A stretch of DNA of 44,825 nucleotides from DATFBY01 sp035253585. GTDB lineage: Bacteria > Gemmatimonadota > Gemmatimonadetes > Gemmatimonadales > Gemmatimonadaceae. A program made the position numbers and the translations under genes. The stretch's first letter is position 1. Each line of letters starts with the position of its first letter. The notes under the pieces were generated by a model. The model saw only the letters and a list, made by a program, of their open reading frames with translations. It ran no database searches and had not been told where the DNA came from. The stretch is from contig DATFBY010000012.1 in NCBI GenBank assembly GCA_035253585.1, positions 1 to 44,825 of the forward strand, read 5' to 3'. Shown here piece after piece: positions 15,558 through 23,737 of this stretch.

Positions 15558-17717
15558 CTAGTCGATGGCGCCGAACGATCGACTGAGGATGACCTGGATC
15601 GTGCGCGGCTGACCAGGCGTCAGAAACCGCTCCAGCACATCGCCCGCGCCCTGATTGATGTTGAAGGTGCCGAACGACGCGTACTCGCGATCGAAGAGAT
15701 TGCGGACCACGAGCTGAACTCCCCACCCCCCGACGTCGTAGCCCGCTCTGACGTTCGTGATCCAGAAGCCCGCGATGGGCGAGGTTTCGTTCGCTTCGTC
15801 GCCGCGCAGCCAACGCTCGCCGGTATAGCGCAGGTCGACGCCGAGCTCGGCTCCGGCCGGCAGTCGAAACGAGCCGCCGATCGACGCCGTGTGATCGGGC
15901 ACCAGGGAGAGCCGGTCGCCTGGCTCGGTTTCGTTCTCGCCGCCCGCCGCTTCGCGGATGCTGAAGATCTCCGCTTCGGTCTGGAAAGTCGCTCGCGTGT
16001 AGGCGTAGTTCGTGTACAAGGTGTGTCCCCCTGTCACGTTCACACGTGCATCGAGCTCCACGCCCTCGCGCCGTGTGCGATCGATGTTGGAGAAGAAGCC
16101 ATCGATCGTCGAGCCCTCGGGCTCGTCCTCGTCTTCGAACGGAAAGAGGTAGATGTCATCTCGGACGTTGGTCCGATAGGCGGAGGCGCTCACGTGAAGT
16201 GGGCCTCGATCCCATGCAGCCCCGACTTCGAAGGTGGTCGCCACGACCGGATCGAGCGGTGGATCATCGCCTAACGCGAAGGGGAGGGGACAGGGCTCCT
16301 CCGGATCGGCGCACGCAAGCTCGATGACTGCCGGCGCGCGGAAGCTCTGCCCGACGGAGGCATACACCGAGGCACCGCGAGCCACCTGGACGCTGACACC
16401 GCCGCGTGGACTCACTCGATGAAAGGTGCTGGTCGTGTCGCGCGTGGGATCGAGCTGATTCTCGAACGGCACGCGCACCACGTCGTAGCGCAAGCCGCCC
16501 GAGAAGGTCACGCGCCCGACGAAGTAATCGGCGAGGGCGAAGACGTCCGCCTGCCGCAACGGACTCTTCACATCGGTCGTCAAGCCAGGATCGATGCGCT
16601 CGGCGAAGAGGCGAATGCGCACGCTGCTCAGCGACCCGCCGCCCCCCAAGCGAAGTCCCAGCGTTCCGTCGCCTAACGAGCGAGCCATCCGCCAATCGGC
16701 ACTGACTCCGGTGGTACGATTCCTGGAGAACCCGCGTACGTCGGGGTCGTCGGCCTGGCTGACGTTGAATCGCTCGGCGTCGTGCCGGCGATGGTAAAGA
16801 TTCAGGTTGCCGCGGCCGGCTCCGATCTGCCGATAGCCGGAGAGCGCGACGTGCAGCTGCTCGAGGTCCTCGAAGTCGCCTGCCGTGAGATTCGAATCCG
16901 GATTGATGCGGAAGACGCTCTGCGGAAGCGAGCCCGCGGTCTCCGCCTTCGAGCGCGCGCCGAAGACCTGCATGCCATATCCGGCGCGCTCTCCGTAACG
17001 GCCGACGTTCACCAGACCGTTGTAGCCGTGGGCGTCGGTGAGCTGTCGCCATCCGCCTTCTCGCTCCCAGCCGCCTCCGGCGTAATAGCTCCAATCGCTC
17101 GAGAGGCCCGACGCGGAGGCCTCGACCGAGTATCGATCGTGAGAGCCACCGGCAACCTCCAGCTCTCCCTCGATGGGGCCGTCGCCGCGTCGTGTCACCA
17201 GGTTGACCGCGCCGCCTAACGAGTGCGGGCCTAACAGTGACGCCGTGCCGCTCAGCAGCTCGACGCGGCGCACATGTTCGAGCGGCAGGAGGTCGAAGTT
17301 GACCTGACCGGCGTCGGGCTCGTTCACCGGTACGCCGTCGACGAACACCGAGACTCCCTGCGGCAACCCGACGACGGGGCTGGCGGTGAAGCCGCGAGTG
17401 ACCAGCGTGGGCTTGAACGCGCTGCCGAGGTCATCGTAGAGGGAGATCCCCGGCTGCATCGCCAAAGCTTCAGACAGTAATCGCGGCTCCCAAGCGTCGA
17501 GCTGATCGCCGCTGACCACGGAGATACGCGCCGGTATTCCGGAGCCGACCGCCGGTCCTGCCGCCGGCAGGAGCGATCCGATCACCTCGACTGTCGCCAG
17601 GCGGCGAGGAATCGAATCGCGCGCGGTTGTGTCGCGGGCGGGAGTCTGGGCGCTTAGGGAAGCGCCAAGAAGGGAAGCGAGAAGCGGGAGCGGAGCTATG
17701 CGATGACAGCAGGCCAT
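15558..17717 (-). CDS. TonB-dependent outer-membrane receptor
   Basis: The 719-residue protein has a signal peptide (PLPLLASLLGASLSAQ), then the plug domain from about residue 40. It includes VEVIGSLLP, ALAMQPGISLYDD and FVDGVPVNEPDAGQVNFDLL, and ends VRRVELLSGTASLLGPHSLG with GGAVNLVTRRG. The rest is a 22-strand barrel pattern with repeated aromatic strand ends, finishing NLFDREYASFGTFNI and IQVILSRSF. It takes up a siderophore, vitamin or oligosaccharide using TonB energy; there are no metabolic neighbours to say which. ATG 17717 has no clear ribosome site. Confidence 0.9.
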   Translation of the reverse strand: MACCHRIAPLPLLASLLGASLSAQTPARDTTARDSIPRRLATVEVIGSLLPAAGPAVGSGIPARISVVSGDQLDAWEPRLLSEALAMQPGISLYDDLGSAFKPTLVTRGFTASPVVGLPQGVSVFVDGVPVNEPDAGQVNFDLLPLEHVRRVELLSGTASLLGPHSLGGAVNLVTRRGDGPIEGELEVAGGSHDRYSVEASASGLSSDWSYYAGGGWEREGGWRQLTDAHGYNGLVNVGRYGERAGYGMQVFGARSKAETAGSLPQSVFRINPDSNLTAGDFEDLEQLHVALSGYRQIGAGRGNLNLYHRRHDAERFNVSQADDPDVRGFSRNRTTGVSADWRMARSLGDGTLGLRLGGGGSLSSVRIRLFAERIDPGLTTDVKSPLRQADVFALADYFVGRVTFSGGLRYDVVRVPFENQLDPTRDTTSTFHRVSPRGGVSVQVARGASVYASVGQSFRAPAVIELACADPEEPCPLPFALGDDPPLDPVVATTFEVGAAWDRGPLHVSASAYRTNVRDDIYLFPFEDEDEPEGSTIDGFFSNIDRTRREGVELDARVNVTGGHTLYTNYAYTRATFQTEAEIFSIREAAGGENETEPGDRLSLVPDHTASIGGSFRLPAGAELGVDLRYTGERWLRGDEANETSPIAGFWITNVRAGYDVGGWGVQLVVRNLFDREYASFGTFNINQGAGDVLERFLTPGQPRTIQVILSRSFGAID

Positions 17718-17767
17718 CGGCGAATGTTAGTGCCCGCGCAGCCATGGCGGAGGTGGTCGCAACAACG

Positions 17768-17844
17768 CCATCAGCCATCCGCCATCCGACGCAACGAGAT
17801 CGTCGCCTCAAGAACCGGATGGCTGATGGCGGATGGCTGATGGC
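17768..17844. repeat. Heptamer-armed hairpin, GGATGGC/TGATGGC type
   Basis: The right arm alternates GGATGGC and TGATGGC heptamers (17816-17844). The left arm (GCCATCAGCCATCCGCCATC, from 17768) is the inverted form with the same alternation. The loop is about 26 nt (ACGCAACGAGATCGTCGCCT plus CAAGAAC). It sits between the start of the TonB receptor and the end of msrAB, both on the minus strand. Confidence 0.85.
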
Positions 17845-17860
17845 CGATGCCGCTGTTCGT

Positions 17861-19000
17861 CTACCTCTTCTCGAACAGCTTCGCGTACTCCCCGTACCCC
17901 TCCGCTTCCAGCTTGCTCACTGGAATGAACCTCAACGCCGCGGAGTTGATGCAGTAGCGCAGTCCCGTCGGTGCCGGGCCGTCGTCGAAGATGTGGCCGA
18001 GGTGCGAATCGGCGTGCTTCGACCGCGCTTCCGTCCTCTCCATGAACAGCGAGCGATCCGTCCGCGTCGTGATGTTCTTCGAATCGAGCGGCTTGGTGAA
18101 GCTCGGCCACCCGGTGCCGGAGTCGAACTTGTCGAGCGAGCTGAACAGCGGCTCGCCGGACACGACGTCGACGTAGATCCCCGCCTCGTGGTTGTCCCAA
18201 TACTCGTTGCGGTACGGCGGCTCCGTGCCCTCATGCTGCGTCACCTGGTACTGAATCGGGGTGAGGCTCCGCTTCAGATCCTCATCCTTGGGCTTCGTGT
18301 ATCCCACTGGTCTCCATCCCGCTGAGGTAGTCCGTGGCTTGGATACCGACGACACTTTCGTCGGCTCGCCCCACAGCTCTTTCAGCCGTTGCGCGCGCCC
18401 GCAGTTCCACTTGTAGAACTTGTAGCGCACGGGGTTTTTCGTGTAGTAGTTCTGATGGTATTCCTCCGCCGCGTAGAAGGGCGCGGCGGCGACGATCTCG
18501 GTCACGATCGGCTTCTTGAATCGCTTCGAAGCATCGAGCTGCTGCTTCGACTGCTCGGCTAAGCGCCGCTGCTCCGCATCGTGATAGAAGATCGCCGAGC
18601 GATACTGCCGGCCGCGATCGCAAAACTGCGCGTCGGCAGTGAGCGGATCGACGTTGCGCCAAAAGGCATCGAGAAGCTGCTGGTAGCTCACGCGCGACGG
18701 GTCGAAAACAACCAGCACCGCCTCGGCGTGACCGGTGCCTCCGTCCGACACCTGCTCGTACGACGGATTTCGAACGGTACCGCCCGTATAGCCGGAGATC
18801 GTCGAGAGCACCCCAGGCACGTCGTCGAATGCCTCCTCGACGCACCAGAAGCAGCCGCCGGCGAAGGTCGCCGTATCACGCGCGCTGCCCTGGGTCTCGA
18901 TCGCTGCCAATAGCTCGGCCGAGGCCTTCTGATCGCGCCCGACCAGACCCGCTATTCCGGCCCCTAACAACAGGGCCAGCAATACACCCGTTTTGCCCAT
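17861..19000 (-). CDS. Exported bifunctional methionine sulfoxide reductase MsrA-MsrB
   Basis: The fusion repairs both S- and R-methionine sulfoxide in envelope proteins. After a signal anchor (MGKTGVLLALLLGAGIAGLV), MsrA begins ATFAGGCFWCVEEAFDD with the catalytic Cys near residue 50 and has GYTGGTVRNPSYEQVSDGGT and YHQNYYTKNP. MsrB follows from about residue 235, with GTGWPSF, SHLGHIFDDGPAPTGLRYCI and the catalytic Cys near 350. The structural-zinc CxxC pairs of many MsrB enzymes are absent (EARSKHADSHLGH), as in the zinc-free MsrB of PilB-type fusions. ATG 19000 follows GGGAGAG at ideal spacing. 379 residues is normal for the fusion. Confidence 0.93.
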   Translation of the reverse strand: MGKTGVLLALLLGAGIAGLVGRDQKASAELLAAIETQGSARDTATFAGGCFWCVEEAFDDVPGVLSTISGYTGGTVRNPSYEQVSDGGTGHAEAVLVVFDPSRVSYQQLLDAFWRNVDPLTADAQFCDRGRQYRSAIFYHDAEQRRLAEQSKQQLDASKRFKKPIVTEIVAAAPFYAAEEYHQNYYTKNPVRYKFYKWNCGRAQRLKELWGEPTKVSSVSKPRTTSAGWRPVGYTKPKDEDLKRSLTPIQYQVTQHEGTEPPYRNEYWDNHEAGIYVDVVSGEPLFSSLDKFDSGTGWPSFTKPLDSKNITTRTDRSLFMERTEARSKHADSHLGHIFDDGPAPTGLRYCINSAALRFIPVSKLEAEGYGEYAKLFEKR

Positions 19001-19072
19001 TTTCTCTCCCTTGGGGGTCCATCTTTACGTCATCTGCTGTAGCGCAATTATCGTGGAAGAGTTCCCCAACCG

Positions 19073-19168
19073 CGGGAATCGGGAAGCGGGAAGCGACCGC
19101 CCGGCACACCTGATGAGTACCGTCTCCGCCCGCGCTTCCCGCTTCCCGCTTCCCGATTTCCGCTTCCC
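19073..19168. repeat. Heptamer-armed hairpin, GGGAAGC type
   Basis: The left arm (19073-19095) reads GGGAATC then GGGAAGC units; the right arm (19131-19168) has matching GCTTCCC units and a variant GATTTCC at the mirrored place. The 35-nt loop (19096-19130) is identical except for one base to the loop at 43452-43486, so the two are copies of one element. It lies in the divergent gap between msrAB and the zinc-protease gene. Confidence 0.92.
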
Positions 19169-19294
19169 AATTTGGCTGGCGCCGAGTCCCGGTTTTTTGG
19201 CCCTTCGTCCCCACCCCATTGTGCGAGGGACGACACTAGCCCACTGTGCATGCGACGTTATTGCGACCCACCCCTCGTAGAGGATTCTCCAGCC

Positions 19295-21964
19295 ATGTCA
19301 CGACGCCTACTCTGCGCGCTCACAATCAGCGCGTTGGGCTGCGCTCCCGTCACCGCTCAAAACCCCGCGCCGGCTCCCGCGCCGAGTGGCGCGCAGCAAG
19401 CGCAAGGCGCCCAAGGACCACGCACCACGTATAAGAAGTTCGAGGAGCTCACCAAGGACGCCACCTACCGTCCCGGGTTCTTCGAGACGTACGAAAAAGA
19501 GGGACGCGTCTACCTGGCGATCCCCAAGCAGCGGCTCGGCGAGCAATTCCTGCTGACATACGAGATCGCGCAGGGGATGGGAAGCCGAAACGTCATCGGC
19601 GGCACGATGCTCAACATCTTCGAGGCATCGGCCGTGTCCATCGAGCGGCGCGGTGACAAGGTCTTCCTCCTCGAGCATCCGGTGCGCTACACCGCGCAGC
19701 CCGGGTCGCCGACCGAGAAGGCCGTCGCGCTGACCTTTGCGCCGTCGGTGCTCGACGCTGCCAAGATCGAATCGTTCCGCGGCGACTCCGCCGTCGTGTT
19801 CGACATGACCGACTGGATGCTCTCGGACCTGTCCGACATCGGCTCGCGCATGCGCGCGGCCGTGACTCCGCGCCCCGGCACGCCGGGACGTGCGACGCTG
19901 GACAAGAACCGCAGCTACATCGAATCGGTGAAGGGGTTCCCGGAGAATCTCAACGTCCGGGCCAAGCTCACCTTCGCGCCCGGGGAACCGATCTTCATTC
20001 AGTCGGTGACCGACAGCCGCTTCATCCCGGTGTCGATCCACTACAGCTTCGTCAAGCTCCCGGCGGAGCCGATGAAGCCGCGTCTCGCCGACGACCGGCT
20101 CGGCTACTACATGACGGTGCACAAGGATTTCTCGAGTCTCGACGATTCCTTCTTCCGTCGATACGTGCACAAGTGGCGTCTCGAGCCTGGCGAGAAGGTC
20201 GGCGACCTCTACAAGCCGAAGAAGCCGATCGTCTACTACATCGATCGCACGGTGCCGGAGGAGTATCGCCCGTACGTGATGGCCGGTGTCACCGCGTGGA
20301 ACCGCGCGTTCGAGGCAGCGGGATTCAAGGATGCGATTCGCGCCGAGATTCTGCCTGACAGCGTCGACGCTGAGGATATCCGCTACGCGACGATCCGGTG
20401 GAACACGTCGGACATTCCGGACTACGGTGCCATCGGACCTTCCATGGTCGACCCGCGCACGGGTGAGGTGCTCGACGCCGACATCCTCGTTGAAGCGTCG
20501 ATGATTCAGAACTTCCGTCGCTCGTGGAAGACTGTCGCCAGCCCGTCGATGGCCGCCGAAGCGGTGATAGGCACCGGGCTCGAGACGCTCGCCGGCGTGA
20601 ACGCCGGCCTCGAGCACGCGACGATGGCGCCGACGATCGCCGCTCAGGGCGCGCTCCTTCGCGCGCTTCTGGTCGCCGATGGCACCATCGAGCCTAACGA
20701 GGCGGTGCCGAGTGAGATGGTGGGGCAGGCGATTCTCTGGGTTACGGCGCACGAAGTCGGGCACACGCTCGGCCTGCGTCACAACTTCCGTTCGTCCACC
20801 GACACGCCGCTCGACAAGCTATACGACCGCGAATTCCTCACCGAGAACGGGATCTACAGCTCGGTGATGGAATACCCGAGCATCAACGTGGCGCCCAAGG
20901 GCACCAAGAACGGCATCTTCTACAATACCGGCGTCGGCACGTACGACCGCTGGGTCATCGGCTACGGCTATCACTACGACGACGCGCACGCCGCGAAGCT
21001 CGCTCGTGAGGCGGCGAAGGCCGGTCACGCGTACGGCACCGACGAAGACGCGTACTCGCCAGGCGCGGTCGATCCGACGACGTCGATTTGGGATCTGAGC
21101 TCCGATCCGCTGACGTGGGGCAAGCAGCGCGCGGCACTCATCGCGTCGCTCTTTCCGACGCTGCCGGAGCGTGTGCTGACCGACAATTCGCGGTACGCCG
21201 ATCTGACGGATGCCTTCCAGACGCTGTACGGACAGTATGTGCAGGCAGTCGCTACCAGCGTGAAGCACCTCGGCGGCCAGATGCTCTATCGCGACCATGC
21301 CGGCGATCCGGAAGGCCGCCCGCCGTTCGTGCCGGTACCGCGTGCAAGGCAGCTCGAGGCGCTGGCGTTCCTGACGACGTCGGGCTTCGGCGAGAAGTCC
21401 TTCCCGGTGCCGCGCGAAGTGGTAGCGAAGTTCGGTACGTCGCGGTGGGCGCACTGGGGCGAGACCATGACGTTCAATGGCCGCAACGACTATCCGTGGC
21501 ACGAGCAGGTTCTCAACACGCAACGGACGCTGCTCAACGCCGCGACGCAGCCGCTGGTGTTCGCCCGCATTCGCGACGCCGAGCTCAAGTTCGGCGCCAA
21601 GAACGTGGTGACGATCCCCGAACTGATGAACGGTTTGACGTCGTCGATCTGGAGCGAGGTGTGGACGGGCGCCGCTCGCAACGTGAGCTCGAACCGCCGC
21701 GACCTACAGCGCGCCTATCTCGATCGGATGACGGAGATCGTGGTGGGCAATCCGGAAAGGCTTCCGGCCGATGCGCGGTCCGTCGGTCGGGCGCAGCTCG
21801 CCGAGCTCAAGCGCCGCGTCGACTTGCGCCGCCTGGCCGCCGGCTCACTCGATGCCTACACCCGCGCTCACTTCACCGAAAGCTCGGCCCGCATCGCCAA
21901 GATCTTGGAAGCGGGCTTGACTGAAAGCGTCCCGAGGACACCGCCGCCGCAGCAAGACGAGTAG
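19295..21964 (+). CDS. Exported zinc metalloprotease (DUF5117/DUF5118 family)
   Basis: The 889-residue protein starts at ATG 19295 with AGAGGA about ten bases before it and a signal peptide (LLCALTISALGCAPVTAQ), followed by a Pro/Ala/Gln-rich linker. The middle carries IPKQRLGEQFLLTYEIAQG and FVKLPAEPMKPRLADDRLGY, diagnostic of the DUF5117-containing proteases. The active site HEVGHTLGLRHNF (about residues 485-497) is an HExxHxxGxxH metzincin zinc site. The C-terminal third (FPTLPERVLTDNSRYADLTD and onward) is the usual DUF4953-like region. Substrate unknown; probably acts on peptides in the envelope. It ends before a hairpin shared with the convergent amidohydrolase. Confidence 0.9.
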   Translation: MSRRLLCALTISALGCAPVTAQNPAPAPAPSGAQQAQGAQGPRTTYKKFEELTKDATYRPGFFETYEKEGRVYLAIPKQRLGEQFLLTYEIAQGMGSRNVIGGTMLNIFEASAVSIERRGDKVFLLEHPVRYTAQPGSPTEKAVALTFAPSVLDAAKIESFRGDSAVVFDMTDWMLSDLSDIGSRMRAAVTPRPGTPGRATLDKNRSYIESVKGFPENLNVRAKLTFAPGEPIFIQSVTDSRFIPVSIHYSFVKLPAEPMKPRLADDRLGYYMTVHKDFSSLDDSFFRRYVHKWRLEPGEKVGDLYKPKKPIVYYIDRTVPEEYRPYVMAGVTAWNRAFEAAGFKDAIRAEILPDSVDAEDIRYATIRWNTSDIPDYGAIGPSMVDPRTGEVLDADILVEASMIQNFRRSWKTVASPSMAAEAVIGTGLETLAGVNAGLEHATMAPTIAAQGALLRALLVADGTIEPNEAVPSEMVGQAILWVTAHEVGHTLGLRHNFRSSTDTPLDKLYDREFLTENGIYSSVMEYPSINVAPKGTKNGIFYNTGVGTYDRWVIGYGYHYDDAHAAKLAREAAKAGHAYGTDEDAYSPGAVDPTTSIWDLSSDPLTWGKQRAALIASLFPTLPERVLTDNSRYADLTDAFQTLYGQYVQAVATSVKHLGGQMLYRDHAGDPEGRPPFVPVPRARQLEALAFLTTSGFGEKSFPVPREVVAKFGTSRWAHWGETMTFNGRNDYPWHEQVLNTQRTLLNAATQPLVFARIRDAELKFGAKNVVTIPELMNGLTSSIWSEVWTGAARNVSSNRRDLQRAYLDRMTEIVVGNPERLPADARSVGRAQLAELKRRVDLRRLAAGSLDAYTRAHFTESSARIAKILEAGLTESVPRTPPPQQDE

Positions 21965-21973
21965 TAAAAGGCA

Positions 21974-22036
21974 GATGTGCGAAGGCCATCGCGGATGCAA
22001 TCACATATCCGCGATGGCTTTCGCACATCGCACATC
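21974..22036. repeat. Perfectly placed hairpin, GCACATC type, between convergent genes
   Basis: The arms (21974-21996 and 22007-22029) pair over 23 bases with one mismatch, around the 10-nt loop GCAATCACAT. A further GCACATC heptamer follows and runs into the amidohydrolase stop at 22038. The loop, right arm and extra heptamer (42 nt, 21994-22035) recur exactly at 9402-9443. Between convergent stops it would serve as a two-way terminator. Confidence 0.9.
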
Positions 22037-22037
22037 T

Positions 22038-23663
22038 TCACTTTTCGTAGACGATTTTTCCGCCGACCATCACCATGACCGCTTCCGTCTTCGGCAGGTC
22101 GGCTAGCGGCACGCGGAAGATGTCCTGCGACAGTACCGCCAGATCGGCCAGCATTCCGGCCATGAGCGTGCCCTTTCGCTCATCCATTCCTTCGACTTCC
22201 GCCGAGCCGCGCGTGTAAGCCACCACCGCCTGCTCGCGCGTCAACGCCTCGCCCGGCGTCGTAGGGTGCGTCACCGCTGACATCATGTTGCGATACGGGC
22301 TCAACTCGCCATCCGAGCCAAACCCGAGCGGGATGCCCTGCCTGACGAGTGTCTTGAGCGGCTGCCAGATCGGCGTCACGTGCCGCGGCAGACGGCGGCG
22401 GGCGATCTCGGTCATCGTCAAACGCGCGGGATTCTGCACGACCGCCAGCCCGACACGCTTCGACTGGAGAATGAAGTCCGGCAGCAGACCGTCCGCGTCA
22501 TCCAGACGCAGACGACGCGCGCGCCACCGCTGGAACGTCGCTGTGTCGCTCATCGCCGACAGTACGAGGGCGATCGAGCTGTCGCCGGACGCGCGAAGGA
22601 GGCTCGCATCCCGCGAAGTAAACGCTTCGGTCACCATCGCCCGAACCGTGTCGGGCCCGAAGAAACCACGCCCGAACCATCCCGCACGATCCGCGTATTC
22701 CGCTCGGAGGAGCGAGCCGCGCTCCACGATGCTGCCATCCACGATCCACGTCGTGCCTGACAAGGTCACCAGCGACGCCGGGCGCGGCGCGGTAAGGCGC
22801 GGCTCGGCCACCCGTCCGCGCGCGTCGGTCATGGGAAAGCGGATCAACCGCCAGCGAATCGGCGACTGCGACGCTACCAGGGCTCGCAGTGCGGCATCAC
22901 TCGGCTGGTACTTGGATACCAGCTGCAGCGAAGTGAAGCCGAGCCGCATCGCGTTGTCGGCATACGCGCGGTAGAGCGCCGTAAACGCCGAGTCGGAGCG
23001 ACGGCCGGCAAGCGCGCGCTCGAGCGACCATTGCGCGTAGCCGTAGGCGAAACCTGTTATGCGTCCGGTGCTGTCGCGTTCGAACCAGCCTCCGACAGGA
23101 TCGGGGATCGTGTCGGCCATTCCGAGCTCGGCGAGGGCGACGGAGTTGAGTAGTACGCCGTGGCCACTCACTGAAGACAGCACCACAGGGTTTCGAGCCG
23201 ACACACGATCGAGTGCCGTGCGCGTAGCTCCTCGGTCGAGAAGCGCGTTCGGACTCAACGCCCCACGAATCCAGGCTCCCTCCGGTAGTCTGCGTGCCGC
23301 ATCGCGTACCGCGTCGAGTACATCGCGCACGGACGGATCATCGCGGCGGAAGCGGAGCAGCTCGCCAACATCGCTGGCACCTATGTATACGCGCGCGTCG
23401 TTCAGGCCCGGAATGACCGTGCGGCCGGCCAGCGGTATCTCTTTCGTGTCGGGACCAGCCAACAATCGGATCTCGACGTTCGACCCCACGGCCATCACCT
23501 TGTCACCGCGAATGGCAATGGCCTGCACGTACGGGCGACGGAAATCCGACGTGAAGATCTTGCCGCCGGTGAGGATCAGCTCAGCGCGTTGGCGGCGTTG
23601 ACGCTGTTGCGCCTCGGCCGACGACACGAGGAAAACGAGCAACAGCAAGAGTCTGAAGTGCAT
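22038..23663 (-). CDS. Amidohydrolase-like protein (YtcJ/amidohydrolase-3), probably inactive
   Basis: The 541-residue exported protein has a signal peptide (LLLLLVFLVSSAEAQ) followed by a basic Gln/Arg run. Its framework is that of the YtcJ amidohydrolase-3 family: LILTGGKIFTSD at the start, GRTVIPGLNDA before the first metal motif, DGSIVERGSLLRAEY in the middle, and GTLMAGMLADLAVLSQDIF at the end. The metal ligands are gone. NDAHxH reads NDARVYI, the HAIGD block reads ASGDSSIALV, and the QPxH block reads VVQNPARLT. It may therefore be a pseudoenzyme or have another function. No frameshift or stop is seen. Normal enzymes of this family hydrolyse amide or imide bonds. Confidence 0.75.
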   Translation of the reverse strand: MHFRLLLLLVFLVSSAEAQQRQRRQRAELILTGGKIFTSDFRRPYVQAIAIRGDKVMAVGSNVEIRLLAGPDTKEIPLAGRTVIPGLNDARVYIGASDVGELLRFRRDDPSVRDVLDAVRDAARRLPEGAWIRGALSPNALLDRGATRTALDRVSARNPVVLSSVSGHGVLLNSVALAELGMADTIPDPVGGWFERDSTGRITGFAYGYAQWSLERALAGRRSDSAFTALYRAYADNAMRLGFTSLQLVSKYQPSDAALRALVASQSPIRWRLIRFPMTDARGRVAEPRLTAPRPASLVTLSGTTWIVDGSIVERGSLLRAEYADRAGWFGRGFFGPDTVRAMVTEAFTSRDASLLRASGDSSIALVLSAMSDTATFQRWRARRLRLDDADGLLPDFILQSKRVGLAVVQNPARLTMTEIARRRLPRHVTPIWQPLKTLVRQGIPLGFGSDGELSPYRNMMSAVTHPTTPGEALTREQAVVAYTRGSAEVEGMDERKGTLMAGMLADLAVLSQDIFRVPLADLPKTEAVMVMVGGKIVYEK

Positions 23664-23726
23664 TCAAGTCCCGGTTGGGCGAACGAGAAAGGAGCGGGGA
23701 ATGTGCAGATGCTAGACGCGTGCTGC

Positions 23727-23732
23727 TAGATT
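23727..23732 (+). promoter_or_regulatory. Possible -10 box (TAGATT) for a leaderless M3 peptidase mRNA
   Basis: TAGATT ends six bases before the ATG at 23738 and there is no Shine-Dalgarno sequence. This is the arrangement seen when transcription starts at the start codon itself. Only the spacing supports it; no -35 box is evident. Confidence 0.25.
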
Positions 23733-23737
23733 ATCGC

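Noticed and set aside
15553..15558. The four-base gap between the ABC exporter and the TonB receptor as a regulatory device.
   Set aside because: Convergent genes this close are common; nothing in the sequence suggests special regulation.
17768..17844. The hairpins as simple Rho-independent terminators only.
   Set aside because: Several lie inside genes or in divergent gaps, carry tandem heptamers and share loops, and lack a clear T run; a terminator role may be secondary in the convergent gaps.
19307..20782. A 491-codon open frame on the minus strand opposite the zinc metalloprotease.
   Set aside because: It is antisense to a gene with clear active-site motifs and reads as an Arg/His-rich low-complexity chain with no recognisable domain. 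High-GC coding creates such frames.
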